In this document: in pieces, positions 10,274 through 23,100 of the stretch
Position numbering within the stretch: the first letter of the stretch is position 1
How the letters are laid out: every line of letters begins with the position of its first letter
DNA from: Tetranychus cinnabarinus
Taxonomy: Eukaryota; Arthropoda; Arachnida; Trombidiformes; Tetranychidae
Direction of reading: 5' to 3'
NCBI GenBank assembly: GCA_022266195.1
Contig: WHVY01000001.1
Location: forward strand, 21,452,001-21,516,000
DNA length: 64,000 nt
Program-made: the position numbers and the translations under genes
Notes under the pieces: generated by a model
The model's input: the letters and a program-made list of their open reading frames with translations, nothing else
Told to the model about the DNA's origin: nothing
Database searches by the model: none

Positions 10274-13200
10274 TTAATTGTTATTGCTATGAGTTGATTC
10301 ATCGACCTGCCTTGACCATGTTATCGTTTGCGATTGGGCGGCTGTTGCATTGTTTGTCCTTAATTTGTTGTTTACTTTCAAATAAATGTATTCCCCGACA
10401 AAACCATAAACTAATCCAACAGCTAAGCAAACGACCAAAACAATGGCTAATATACTTCCACCAGCAGAGGTGACGGTCGAGGCTTCAGCTTTTACATCAT
10501 CGGATTTCCTTTCAACCAATTCGTAATTGAAACAATTGATAGCTGATCTTGGAGCAGGATCTTGAATCATCTTGGATATTGTTTTTTGTGATAACTGGCA
10601 AGTTGACTGAGCTCGGTTTTTAGGGCAGTAATTAAATGAATGGCATTTATCATCTCCAGAAACATAATCAAAACAAAGGGAAGCACATTGATCTAAGTTG
10701 ACTCCTGTCTCAACGAACATTACTTCATCAACGAGGCGATTTCCAGTTATTTTGAAATTTTCAGTCTTTTTTACTGTGGATAAAAAATAAAAAATTATTA
10801 ATCTCACTAATTTGAATGCTCCTGATATTAAGAATATTTGTATTTTATAAGAGGACAAAGAGGACAGTCTTTATGTTTTATCTTGCGCATCTTTGTATCT
10901 TACATTGACCTCATACTTACACGTATATGAATCACACTTAGCGTTTGGACTGGATAATCGGTCCAAATAAATATCATCACTTAATGCACAGACTTTATCA
11001 CAATAGTCAAAGGATTTACAATTAGCAGAAGCAGCACACTTAGCAGCGCATTGCTCAGCATTTATGACGAGCTCTTTAACCCCAGAGTGTATCAATTGAC
11101 GTCCTTTAATTTTTACAAAATCAAAAATATGATTTTTACTGTATACAGTACAATGGTCATCAGCTTCAATAGCGTCCCTCACTTTTTCATCACCGCCAAC
11201 CAGCAACATTTGACTGGTCAATTGACATGAAACTTTTGATTGGTCTTTGGGATTAATGCAGAATGAGAAACTTGTACAATCTATTGCTTCAGATGTTTCA
11301 CAAATGTAATAACAATCACCTAATGTTTTTATCGATTGATCAGGAGTGTAGACCAAGGGATTATTAGAATTTAATTTATACGAGGAAAATAATTGATCAA
11401 AAAGAAGCTTAGAAGACTTGACATCTTCAGAGACGTCTGAATAGATGATGTTGGAAATGATGAAATCAAATAATCTTGCTTTATTGTCAGTCGGCCCAAC
11501 GCTGAAGATTTTGCTAGTTACTCGGGCCAACAAGCTATCATGTAAAGTTGATAGATCAGTTTCATCGACTAGATCACGTAAATTACCAACTGGATGGCTG
11601 TATATTTCACATGCGATAGAATCTTCACCTCGAGATTCTATTAAAGTTGAAACATCCATGATAGGAGCACACCGCTTATCATTTTTCTCCCTTGCATCTT
11701 TACACCAAGCAATTGAGCTGCAAAATCAGAAAAAATTACAAATGTAACACACCCAAAATAATTTAGTTGATTTTATGTAGTACACCCTTATTGATTTTTT
11801 GATTATGTTAGGCTCCAATGTATAAGCTTATATAATGAAGATAAAGACTAAAATGTTCAGTTCAGTTGGAACTCTCAGCAAAATAAGTTGAAATTTCTTT
11901 CCACAAAATTAAAACTTAAGAATTGCAAACACATTTGTAGTGATTATCCAAACTTGTAACATTGTCTAAATACTGGAATCCTTTCCTCAATAATAAAAAC
12001 TTAACCTTACCTTACTTTGCTGTAATGAGCAACTTTGGAGACACAATCGAATAACGTTTTTACTTCATCTGCATATGGCTTGATTGAGTTTCTAGAAATT
12101 TGTTTATTTTGTCTAATCAGACCATCTATAATGAAAAAAGAAGAAGAATTATGAATAACTGGGAAGTTTATATTTGTATATTAATGATAAGATCAATACC
12201 TTTTAGTTCTGGTTTCTCTGTAAACAGAACATGAGCTGAGATGGAGTTTTGTGAAAAATCAAAATCAATGTTGTTTATTCTCAGTGGTGATAGAGGAATC
12301 GACTTAACAATTAAGTCACGAATGCCTTTTCGTAGCATGATTAAATTTTGTTCAGCTGTTTTTAATGCCTCCTTAATTTTATCAACGTCTGTTTGATGAA
12401 TAAAGTACAATTTGAGATCAGTGTATTGGATTGCAGGTACAAGCAAACTAAATTTTTGTGCTTCAAGATTTACGTACCAATTGGTCTTAACTCAAATATC
12501 AACCATAACTTATCTTTTTCTTTACTGTCACAATCAGAAAATTGGAACAGTGTTTGATATTCCGATTCTGAAATTGTTTCATAAAAATCGTAGACATCTC
12601 GTCTCGTGGTTTCTTCTAGTTGATAATTTTTCTATCAGAATATACAAAATGATTAGTATCTTTCAAAAGTAAAGTAGTCCAATTAATTAAACTTACTTCA
12701 ACGTCTAAACTATAAAGTTTCCTAGTCATACCAAGTAGTATCTTATGATCGTTACTAGGAATGGGGAAAGAAATGTCGATCTAATTATTCAAAAAAACAA
12801 ATGTCAGTGAATTAAGCGTTAGATAATAGTTAATTTTAAGCACTTGGTAAAATTATACAACTTACTTTATCAGCGAAATATTGAGTTGTGACTATTTTGG
12901 CATATTTAGTTCCTTCATAAGAAGTATCATACTCAATTTTTTCCCAAACATGAGCAATTACTCCATTTCTTTGTTCCTAATTATAATCAAAAGTGTGATA
13001 AAATAAAACAAATTACAATGGCAACAGTTTTACTTACAAATAAAATTTTGCCAAGATATTTGAAAGATCCTCTCTGCCATAATAGTTCTTGTGCGTCAAA
13101 TTTACCATCAACAACACCAATATCATCGACTGTCATAGGAGCAATAGTGCAGCGTGGTTGTTCAAAAGCGAATGAAATTCCAGAATTGTAATCATAAATG

Positions 13201-14914
13201 GTTTCCAAAAGAGCATCCCCATAATCAACGATATAGCGCACAATTTTAGCTGAAGCATCGACAAATAGCTAGATTATAGACCAGAAAATGAAAATAATTT
13301 GTTGCTCTTTAAAAATATTACGACGAAAAAATACCTCTAAATCAATCTGGCTGACGTCACTTTCAGAGGATTCTGGGCTTTGATAGGTGTATTCAACAGC
13401 GGAAAGATGGAAAGTGTCGGTAAGACCAATAATATCTTTGCTTGGAAATGGCATATTTCTCGTCGGATACTCAGCACATCCAATTCCTGGAGTTGGCTAA
13501 TCAATTGATAAAAAAATTATTAATTTACCATTATTGAAAAACATTCAATCTCTTGCTAATAGCCATAAATCATTATTAAGCCATTGCTTTGAGAGAGAGA
13601 ATAGACAAAAAATTGTTCGCTTACCGCAACATCATAACTCAAATCATCTAAATATTCCGTCAAATAGTGATCAATCGTAAAAGATTCACTTTGTCCAAGG
13701 AAAATTCCTTCAAAATCTATTCGATTTGGATCTTGATAATCATTTGATGCTATGTAAATAAATAAGATATTGTAAGAAAAGGCTGAAATAATTACAACAA
13801 ATACTAACCTTGCTTATAGACAGTCACATTCAAATCAGACTCAATCTTTGCGAATTTAGAGTCCACCTGGATTCCTCTGACAACTGCAGATCCACCGTCT
13901 TGCTAAAGATAAAGTAGAGATGTTTTTAATAAGAACCATGACTATGGCTTTAAAAACCAATCAATACCCAGAATATTGGTGCTTCACCACTTGGCGTATT
14001 TATCAATGATGCCTGTATTCGGAAATAAATTGAAGGACCAAGCATAATTAAGATTTTTTCCAGCTCGCTGCTTATATCGGGTAACTTTTGATTCCATTTT
14101 CGGTTATAATAATTGAACACTTGACAATTACTATCTATAGCATTGAAAAAAAGAAAGAAAAACAAATTAATATCACAGATTGATCAAGAAAAATGGTTTG
14201 TTTACCTGTCATTACCACATGAAAGTCATCGCGTTCATCGTAAAAAATAGTGTAACTCTGAGAGCCTCTGACAACTTCAATCTTTCCTTTGCGATTGTCT
14301 TTTGAAGAAATGAATTCTTCCATATAAGTAACATGATTTGTATTCTGATGAGAAAGAAAACGTAAAATGAATAATGAACACAATAATGAAAGATGAACAA
14401 ATCAAAAGTGTAAACGCTTATTTTATAGATCTACTTACCCTATTAGTCAAAGTAGCGATCAAATGAGATTCACGAAAAGGCACAAACTCGGGCAAATTTA
14501 ATGGAACGTCTTCAAAATGGAAAGAATTTAATTAAATCAAAATATGAATGAATGTTAAAATTAACCAAAACAAAGATCAGACTAATTCCCCATTGTAATG
14601 CTTGTACAAATTTCCCGCCTTGCCCTTATCCAATCCTTTGTGTTTTTATCGATACTTTTTGATACTCATATGATTGAGTTAAACAATTGATTGGAAATTC
14701 AGATTTCACGCTGTTTTCATGATTCCAACTTTCTTGCAAATCTTAGCCCACTCAGTTTTTCACTTTACGGATCTAGAATTATCAGTCAAATTTTCCAAGC
14801 TCATTTCATGTACATCAGTCGGTGCTGAAGTTAATTGAGTGGTAAACAATACGTTTACTTACCAGCTATGGATGGTGTGAAAATGAAAGACAAAAGCCAG
14901 ATAGAGAAGATCAT
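10274..14914 (-). CDS. Large type I membrane protein with three apple/PAN-like modules
   Basis: Fifteen exons read on the minus strand (14914-14863, 14509-14439, 14344-14206, 14134-13968, 13902-13809, 13749-13625, 13496-13335, 13268-13038, 12976-12866, 12780-12697, 12631-12478, 12388-12200, 12125-12011, 11717-10921, 10773-10274) give 996 residues in frame. Exon 1 encodes a signal peptide (MIFSIWLLSFIF...). Residues about 40-560 form a large, mostly beta-predicted region with few cysteines. Three Cys-rich modules follow at about 690-755, 768-830 and 835-905, with C-x-SF-x-x-C and CAAKC-type spacing typical of apple/PAN folds. A transmembrane helix lies at about 935-957, with a short polar tail. 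The N-terminal region may be the LolA-like domain reported for some metazoan PAN proteins; this is a low-confidence recollection. PAN modules usually bind protein or carbohydrate. The ligand is unknown. Confidence 0.78.
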
Positions 14915-15939
14915 TGGAAATTAAATTAAAGTTGGATTGATTGCTGAAGGCCTAAAATATTTTTTCGGTGTATTCCATTTGGTGAACAAAAGAGTCAAAA
15001 ATTGTGATTGGACCTGGAAATACTGAACTTTATTGAAAGTAAACCACTAGAGAAATATTTTGATTTAACATCAAAAGCAAACAGTAAAGTAACCTTTTAA
15101 TATGAATGGTTTTAAATAATCAAAGGAAAATCTACTCTCTCCTGATTCGATGTAAATTATCAGTTAAACAAATCTGATTGTCTATTCAATTTGTTACCAT
15201 TTAACTTGATTCTAAATTGTCATCAAGATCTAAATTCAACTACTACAAACAATTCTATTCCTGTTTGATTACCAATTACGCCTCCAAAATGAGTAAAAAT
15301 ATTTAATTATCTAACATGGGATGTGAAATACTGAGTTACTTGAACAATTCTTGCTTTCAGAAATGAAGTGTAAAAAGAGTAGCAAGTTATCATTGATTAG
15401 CCAAATAACTAGTAGCCAATTATTACAATAATTGTAATATTCAATTAGATAAAAGCAGATTCAGTTCAAGGGGATAACATCATTAAATTAGATCGCTGAT
15501 TAAAACAGACAATTACTAAGAACGAAACTTTCAGTTAAATGAAATGTGAAATTATCATAGTGATTATCAAATTAATAAGCCTTTGCTCGCCGGGTTTAGG
15601 TAATTGACAATCTATTTTATTTAACAATAAGTTTAATTGATTTCTGTTTTGTTGCCTTAACCATAAAATATCGAGTCAAACATATTGTGATTATTTATGG
15701 AAAAATAATCTTTCCAATCACCTTTTACTCTTTTAATAGTTCATGGATCAAATTAATGTTTCAACCAGACAGATGATTCAATTAATCTTATTGATAAACT
15801 ACCAAACACCTATTTGGAAATAGTTGACTAATTACTGGCGAATAATTACAACATTGATTATAACATGAGCAAGCTCAAACTAAGATCCAGTCGCTGGCAA
15901 CAATTCAATGATCCTGCTAATTATGATCTATAATTTTGG
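14915..15939. other. Intergenic, divergent promoter region
   Basis: Lies between the minus-strand membrane protein gene and a plus-strand secreted-protein gene. AT-rich, with no coding support. It ends at a clear TATA box. Confidence 0.45.
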
Positions 15940-15948
15940 TATAAAAGG
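15940..15948 (+). promoter_or_regulatory. TATA box of the 16033 gene
   Basis: TATAAAAGG, a near-consensus TATA element 93 bp before the start codon, which leaves room for a 5' UTR of about 60 bp. Confidence 0.7.
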
Positions 15949-16032
15949 AGATCAAAATGATTGTGATGATTTAATCGTGTTGCTAAACTCAATTGTTTGA
16001 TTAAAGAAAGAACTTCAGCAATTAGAAGTAAA

Positions 16033-16481
16033 ATGAAATTACTAATCACTTTATTTGTTGCCCTTTGTTTTGTTGCTAGCCTTGCTTCAGGTAAACACAA
16101 ATTTTTTAATTCACTAATAAGAATCATTTGATTGAATATCTTGATTTATCCTTTTTTTATCCAGCAACCTCGCGTCTTCGACGAGAACGAGCTTACCGAG
16201 ATGGACTTTTAGACGGACTTGGAGTTGATTACGGACGTTATTCTGATGATGATGTCTATTACAGACGAGGTAATCGCCGGTTCAGAGACAGAGGTGACTA
16301 CTATGCAACCCGACCAGTTGTGTCTGTTCCCAGTTCTGCTGGCTCAGCTGCTGGGCCAGATTCAAGTACTGCTAATGTTGTTCTTGGTGGCTCTCGAGGT
16401 ACTACTCTCGGAGCTCGAGCTGGATCTGAACAAAGCTATGGGTCATCACGAACCAACGCAGAAGCTTATGGATCAAACTAG
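16033..16481 (+). CDS. Small secreted Arg/Tyr/Gly/Ser-rich protein
   Basis: Exons 16033-16090 and 16165-16481 join in phase 1 to give 124 residues. Exon 1 is almost exactly a signal peptide (MKLLITLFVALCFVASLASA). The mature chain starts with an Arg-rich RLRRERAYRD segment that could be a dibasic processing site. It then has Tyr/Asp/Arg-rich sequence (DYGRYSDDDVYYRR) and a Ser/Gly/Ala-rich tail ending in YGSN. AATAAA at about 16593 is a likely polyadenylation signal. The intron position, just after the signal-peptide codons and in phase 1, is the same as in the 17887 and 1563 genes, which suggests a shared secretory-gene layout. No known domain. Confidence 0.75.
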
Positions 16482-17812
16482 AAACATGAAGAAATGAACG
16501 GAACACTTTATATTTTTTCCGTTCCATCATGAAAGAAATTATTATTGTATTATAAAGACAGTTTGTATTCATTCGTAAAAAAGAAAAATGAAAATAAAAT
16601 TTCAAATTCAGTACGAAAAATCTCGCATTTCAACATTATTATTTTTGCTACTATGCTTTGCTATTCAACTGTTGTATATTTAAACCATTTTGCTTACTGG
16701 AACTCAGCAAAGTGGAAATTTCAACCAATTTACGATTTAAAGTTTCAATGTAATTCATAACAGAAATCCCAATCTAACTATCAAGTAAACTCAGACGTCT
16801 ACGGCCTTTTTCATATTAAGGACCAGTTAAGTCTTGTACAGTATGCAAGCTGTTGTACCTTAATGTATTTAATGTATTTACAAGTCAATCGACTTTCCAT
16901 GTAATTGCTCGTAAAAATTTTAACTGAGGTTGTTACAAAATTATCAAGAAAAAGACGGACAATGACTAAATCATTTACATCAATCCTGATAAACAATGAA
17001 CTTTACAGTCGTGTTTTTTCATCTGCCATCAAATAAATCGTTAAGCAAATCCTTTTAAAACAATTTAAACTCGTAACTTCAACAATTTGATTTTAGCTGT
17101 GGATTAAATCAAGAATTAAAAATTGAGAAATCAAAATCAAACAAAAGAAAAGATGAGAAAATAAAAATAGATTTGCAATTGAATTGTTAGGAAAAAGAAA
17201 TTTCAATGCACAATTAACTTAACAAGTGAAAAAATCATGTTGTTGCCTAGCATTATTTTGTATCATTAAAGTTCAATAAAAAATTGATTTCTGTGCAATT
17301 TTGAGATTGTTTTGTGTAAAATTTCGATCTAAACAAAAATTTCGCTTAATTTTGTTTAACAAAGAGATCAAAGTTGAAATTCATGTAATAAAAAAGAATC
17401 AAAAACCAATCAAAATTCTGATTTGATTGGTTTTAAACAATTTCTAAATTCTGAAACGAGAAGGCAAATATTCTTAAAAAATAAATTCATGGTTTACAAA
17501 AGAGGATTTTTAAGATGATAAATACTGTACAAAATACAAAAGTGATTTTGGATGAAACTTTGGGTAGGATTAATATAGATCTAAACATTATTCAATTGTG
17601 TTCCAAACTTCAGCTGAGACGTAGATTCATTAACTGGAATAAACAGCCTTATGATGACGATCAACTACACAATAATTCATAAGGTAAATGTTATTATCCG
17701 CTTGAGGTTATCGTATTAATGATAAATTGTTGCAATTGTCTTTTCATGTTGTTTTTCTGTCTTTCACTAAGCAGAAAACATGAAACGTGAAAATAACTCG
17801 AGTATAAAAAGA
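16482..17812. other. Intergenic, no gene seen
   Basis: 3' UTR of the upstream gene, then AT-rich sequence. Short frames at 16545-16760 and 16811-16996 lack coding character. Confidence 0.4.
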
Positions 17813-17820
17813 GATCCGAA
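17813..17820 (+). promoter_or_regulatory. TATA box of the glycine-rich gene
   Basis: TATAAAAA (within GAGTATAAAAAGAG), 74 bp before the start codon. The position and sequence match the core promoter of the neighbouring small secreted-protein gene. Confidence 0.7.
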
Positions 17821-17886
17821 ACCGAAATTATCTCATAAGTCGTCATCATTATTGAATCAACAATTTGATCTTTATAGTTAATCAGA

Positions 17887-18888
17887 ATGAAATTTTTTAT
17901 CGCAATTTGTGTCCTTTCATGGGCTATGGTAGCTTCAGGTAAGAGTTAAATGATTTTTTCACTTTTCTAAACATTATTGACATTCTTGTGATCGGAGTTA
18001 TGAATTGAGTTTTAATATAATTTTGTTTTAGCCCATTATGGAGCTGGAATCGGAGCAGGTATCGGCTCATATGAAAGACCTGGTTTTGAAGCATCTGGTA
18101 TTGGAGCTGGAATCGGAGGTGGAGATCGTCGAGTCGGAGTCGGAGCTGGTCTTGTTAATACTGATAATTTTGAAGGAGTTGGAGTAGGTTTTGGTGGTGG
18201 AAACCGTGGTCGAGGTCGAGGTCAAGGAGGAGTTGGTGTTGGTGTTGGAGTTACCAAGAATGAAAATGGTGATGCTGATGGTGTTGCCATTAAGTTCGGT
18301 TCCGGTGGTAGAGGCTCACGAGGTAATGGAGGTGGTATCTTAGGTGCTGCTTCTTCAATCTTGGGTGGAATTGGTTCCATTGGTGCTGGTGCTATTCGTG
18401 GTGTATTCGGTGGTGGTGACGGTGGAAGAGACCGAGTCGTTGAAGTTGAAAGACGACCTCAACCACAGGTTATTTACGTTGAACGAGAGAGACAAGCACA
18501 ACCTCAACCTCAAGTTATCTACGTTGACCGAAACCAAGGTAATCAAGGATCAGGCTCAGGTTCAGGCTCCAATGGACAAGGTTATGTAAACCAACAACGA
18601 GGTGATGCCGAAGGTTCATCCAATGGTCAATCAAACCTTGGCGGTGGTTACGGTGGCTCTGCCAACTCAGGATCATCAGCTAATGTTCAAGCCAATGGCG
18701 GTGGCCATGGTGGTTTCAGTGGCTCTGCCGATTCAGGCTCATCAGCTAATCTTCAATCCAATGGAAATGGCTATGGATCTGGTTCAGCCAACTCCAACTC
18801 TCAAGCCGGTCTTAATTTCAACGGTTTTGGTGGAGGTAACCTTAGAGCCGCTGCCTCATCTAACGCCAATGTTGGTTTCGGATATTAA
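17887..18888 (+). CDS. Secreted glycine-rich structural protein
   Basis: Exons 17887-17938 and 18032-18888 (phase 1) give 302 residues. Exon 1 is the signal peptide (MKFFIAICVLSWAMVASA). The mature protein opens with GIGAGIG-type repeats, then GVGVGVGV and RGRGRGQGG. A charged middle contains a duplicated Q-P-Q-V-I-Y-V-[ED]-R module (PQPQVIYVERERQAQPQPQV, then IYVDRN). The C-terminal half has two GGxGG-SA-[ND]-SGSSAN-[VL]-Q-[AS]-NG repeats and ends ASSNANVGFGY. The composition resembles cuticle glycine-rich proteins or silk-associated proteins. In a silk-making mite either is plausible, and the sequence alone cannot separate them. Strong TATA box; AATAAA at 18933. Confidence 0.8.
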
Positions 18889-20151
18889 TACAATTAAATC
18901 GTTTGTAGATAATACTTATGATATAATTGTCCAATAAAATTTATTATTTTTCCATATATTTCTTCTTGATTTCGCATTAAAGGTAAAGCAAAAATTGGAA
19001 AAACTATGATGTTTACTGACTAACTCAATAGGTATCAATGAAGCTCAAAAGTTTAACTTAAAGTCCACTGACAAAAAAGCTTTATGACCAAAGAAAATAT
19101 CAGTCCTTTAGAAAAATTTGATTCCAATCAATAGATTACACACATCTCATATAAATATATATTGAACTAATAAGCTAAAATTTTTGAACTACGATAAAAA
19201 ATTAAATTGGTTAAAGCTGAACCAGTTGTTGCAAAACTAAGACCAAAATTGAAAAAAGCATTAAAAATTCTCAATAGATTCATTATTTGTAGTTAAGAAT
19301 CTTCAATACAGTAGTAGTCAGGGTTAAATTAACAAAAAAGGGCCAGAGTCAAGTTAATTTTCAGGCATTTCGAGCATATTTAGTTTGTAGAGATAAGCTT
19401 CCTGGACTATCCCATCCTCCTTTCCTGATGGACTCTCTGGTTAAGCTGCATAAAACATAGCGTCTATGGGTGGGTAAAACACCGAGGTAGTAAGGGTGAA
19501 TGGGGCCTTAAACGCTGTCGCGACTGGTCGGTCTGCATAAGCAAAAGTTAACTTAACAATGACCATTAATGTGAATTAAAAATGATATTTTGGTTCCATT
19601 ATTTTTGACATGACATTTTGCATTTCTTTGCTGTTTCTAAATACATATTTTTCATTTTTATAAGTTAACAAAATAATCTATGGCAATTGATTTACATAGT
19701 AATTAATTTCTTTTTTGCATATATAGTTAATTTATATATGAATAACTCTATGATTTTGTTAAGGATTTAATTTTTACACTATTTAAATTTTTTGCGTTAA
19801 TGTAGGTTGTAGAGTGGCAATTTTAATTGCAAAAAATTCATGGAAAATAATGGACTTTTGAACGAATAGATGGGCCGCTTTGTGATCAGTAATAATAATT
19901 TTTGCTGCTACAGTCGATGGTAGAGATAATATTGTTGGTGACTTAGACTTTCGAATGTGTGTGCGTGAATTCAGTTGTTAGCTTAAATAATGAATGAATC
20001 GGACAATTTGAGATGGCTACGTTAACAATTTAGGTGTCGGTGATTTTAGATTAAAGTATGATATTCGTTTCCTCTCCATCCTCGTTACAGTCTTGGATAT
20101 TGCCTCTGCCATGTGAGTTAAAATTTTTCTTCAAATTGATTAAAGTTTCAA
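18889..20151. other. Intergenic with a GC-richer island at 19.38-19.56 kb
   Basis: Mostly AT-rich and non-coding. From about 19385 to 19560 the composition shifts to GC-richer sequence (for example GTGGGTAAAACACCGAGGTA and GCTGTCGCGACTGGTCGGTC) unlike its surroundings. It has no long ORF and no tRNA-like fold that I can see. Possibly a fragment of an inserted element. Confidence 0.4.
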
Positions 20152-23100
20152 TCAGGATGTGTAATCAAAGAACTGCCTTAATAATGGCTTGTTTTTCTCG
20201 TACATTGCTTCAACGTCAGGGAAAAGCTGGGAGGATAAAAAAGTGGATTAGTTTAAATATCATAGTTGAAATGTTAATGAAGCAAATAAAATTTACTTGT
20301 TCGTAATTGAGATCCATGAATAATTCTTGTAAAAAACGTCGAGCTGGTAAACGAAAGTTGTAAGATGCGAGCTGAATGCTGATTTCGGAATAAAGGCAGA
20401 TGTCTTGGAAAGCCATTGGATATTTCTGTTTTAAACTGTGAATATAAAATTAGAAAATAATTAATTATAAACAGTTAGATAAGTAGAGTCGGAATTTATA
20501 TGAATTTTACCTCAATAAATTTTGTTCAGCAAGTTTGATAACTTCAAACCATCCTAATAAATAAGATACAGATCGAATCACTTCTCGTCTCATCTCAGCA
20601 ATACACTCCACTCTTGAATTTTTTGGTAAACTGTTATTCCCTGAGTAATAAGAAAAAAGGTTATTTTAATGGTTTCATGAAAATGGCAATTATTTACTGA
20701 AATTAATTGAATAATGAATATAATGAATTAATGAAATTACTTATTTCTGGGCTCGATGATGCACAACTCGGGAAATAAGGTTCTTGAAGTGTTGCTTGTT
20801 TTTTATGCATGTCATATTTTTCGGAGGATGAAGGGTTATCTTCATTTTCATGATTTACTTCATTATCAGTTTCTAATGAATAAAGAGAAATGGTCCAACA
20901 TTAATATCTAGTTTAAATGAGACTAAGAAATCAATAAAATACCTTTGATAACTTGAGATGAGATATTTGCTTTGCTATTGAGAGTCTGGGCGTGTGAACA
21001 AAGTAAACAGTTTGTTGAGTTATGAAATTCAAATCCAGATTTATCAGCTAATCCTCGACGAGAACTAGAGGTAATGTTTGGTTTATGATTGATCCGAGTT
21101 TGATATTTATCATTTTGTCTGACGAGATGATATTGGGTTAAATTGGATGATGGTTTACGATCTCTTTCATCTTCATCTTCATTTCTCTCGTCTTTATCCT
21201 GAAAAAATATCAAGTTTAGAAAATTTTCGCTATTACTACAGAAAGAATAGTAGTCAAGTTATGATAGAAAATGAATTATTAAGAAAAACAAGAACCTTTT
21301 TGTGGAATATTAATTCCAGATCAATAGGTAGACAGATTCCCATATAACGAACGTTTTCCCAGCCGAAATTTTTTAAATAATCTGCTCCAGCATCAGTAGT
21401 TGCAAGTAATCCGAGAACAAAAAAGCCAGTTCCACGTATAGATAAAACCGGAGAATCACGGGTTAATTTAACAATCGTTTCTATTATTTTGGACTCAGCT
21501 ATCAATTTAAATCCGGTTGGAGATGATCCAACAGTTCCTATTGCCCAGAGAGCTGCTTTCAGTTGAAGGACAGATAATTCGGTACTCATGTTACTATCTC
21601 GTATCGTTTCAAGCATTGGTCCAAGAAAATTTTCCTGTATAATTAAATTGTATCCATCTTCCTGTTTAACTAATTCACCATATAAATGAGCCGGCAGATA
21701 GACACTTTTCTTGTAATTTGTTTTCTTATCACTTCGACGTCCATATGATCCGTGCTCATTTCGCTGATGATAAGACAAAGCTTCATTTAATGAGTTTTCA
21801 ACAATTCTAACATATTTTAAATTAAAATATTTTCGCCAGCGGTCGATTTCGTAGCTAAGAAAATTGGTATCACGAAGAAATTTGAAACCATTAGGTATGG
21901 AAAGATAACGGATTAGAAGAAGAAGACCTCGATCTCCAACACGGAGCAAGTTTGGTTGAAGGCTTATAAGTGCTTCCAAATTTTCAATAGAATCACAGGC
22001 CTCGTCAAGTATATCAATTGCTGCCAGAACAACAGCTTGGCTTTCATCGGAAAGTTGTTGAGTTAACAGTTCAAGAGCCCACTTACGAAAATCACTAAAA
22101 CCAGCACGTAAAAGAACTCGAATGTAATTGGTAGCATATAAACGGGCGGACTCCATTTTACAGGTTAAAATTTTAATAAAAAGGGAACGTGATAAGTTAT
22201 CTGAATGGCAGTAATTAAGACTGGAGACAATCAGTTTCAGATAACAGTCATTGTTTACGTTGTCCACTAGGTCTTCTAATTGTTGATAAATTCCTATTTT
22301 TTCTAAAAATTTAGATCCTTTGGCAGTTGCTGTGAAACGTCCAATAAAAAGAAAATATGTGTGACTCCAGGTTCTCAAGATATTGGTACAGTTCAAAATA
22401 GAATCGGGCATAGCATTGCTCTCACTGGTTACTTGGGATAAACACTCCCTTATATCACCAAGTAGTTCCCAAATGTACTCGGAAACTTTGATTTCGTCAC
22501 ATTCCAATAAAAAATCAATCAGATAGGTGCCGACCGTTGATATCTCGTAACCATTTTCATCATCAGTTCGTAGCTTTGAAAACAAATGGCTGGTAGGTTT
22601 AAAGTAATTTAAAATTTGTTTCACAAAATTACGGTTATTTATATCATCCAATTTTCTTATTGAATCACTTGGCGATTTTAAAATGCACCCAATCAAATTC
22701 CAATCCCATTTGTTTGGATCACTTTTTAAAACTTGACTATCACGAATGTAGATTATCAGAGTTGCCTCGTCGTTTTCTTTACGATTACTGTTCAAAGAAT
22801 AGAATGATGATGAACGATTTTTGAATTTGAAAGACAAACTTTGATTTGATTGATGAGCTTTACTTGACTTATGAGAATAGAAAGAGGTTGTGGTTGCTGA
22901 GTTTACTATTGAGGTAGAGGTATCGTAAGTTGACGATGGTGATGACAAGAATGAGAGTGATGATCCTTTGGATGATGATGCTTTGCAAAAGTAAATTAAT
23001 TGATTGAGATAAAGACTATGAGGTATGGTACGACTTTTCTTTGTCGCATGTATACGATTAAGGCAGTTTATAGCGCGACTTGCAATGTCACGTTGTTCTG

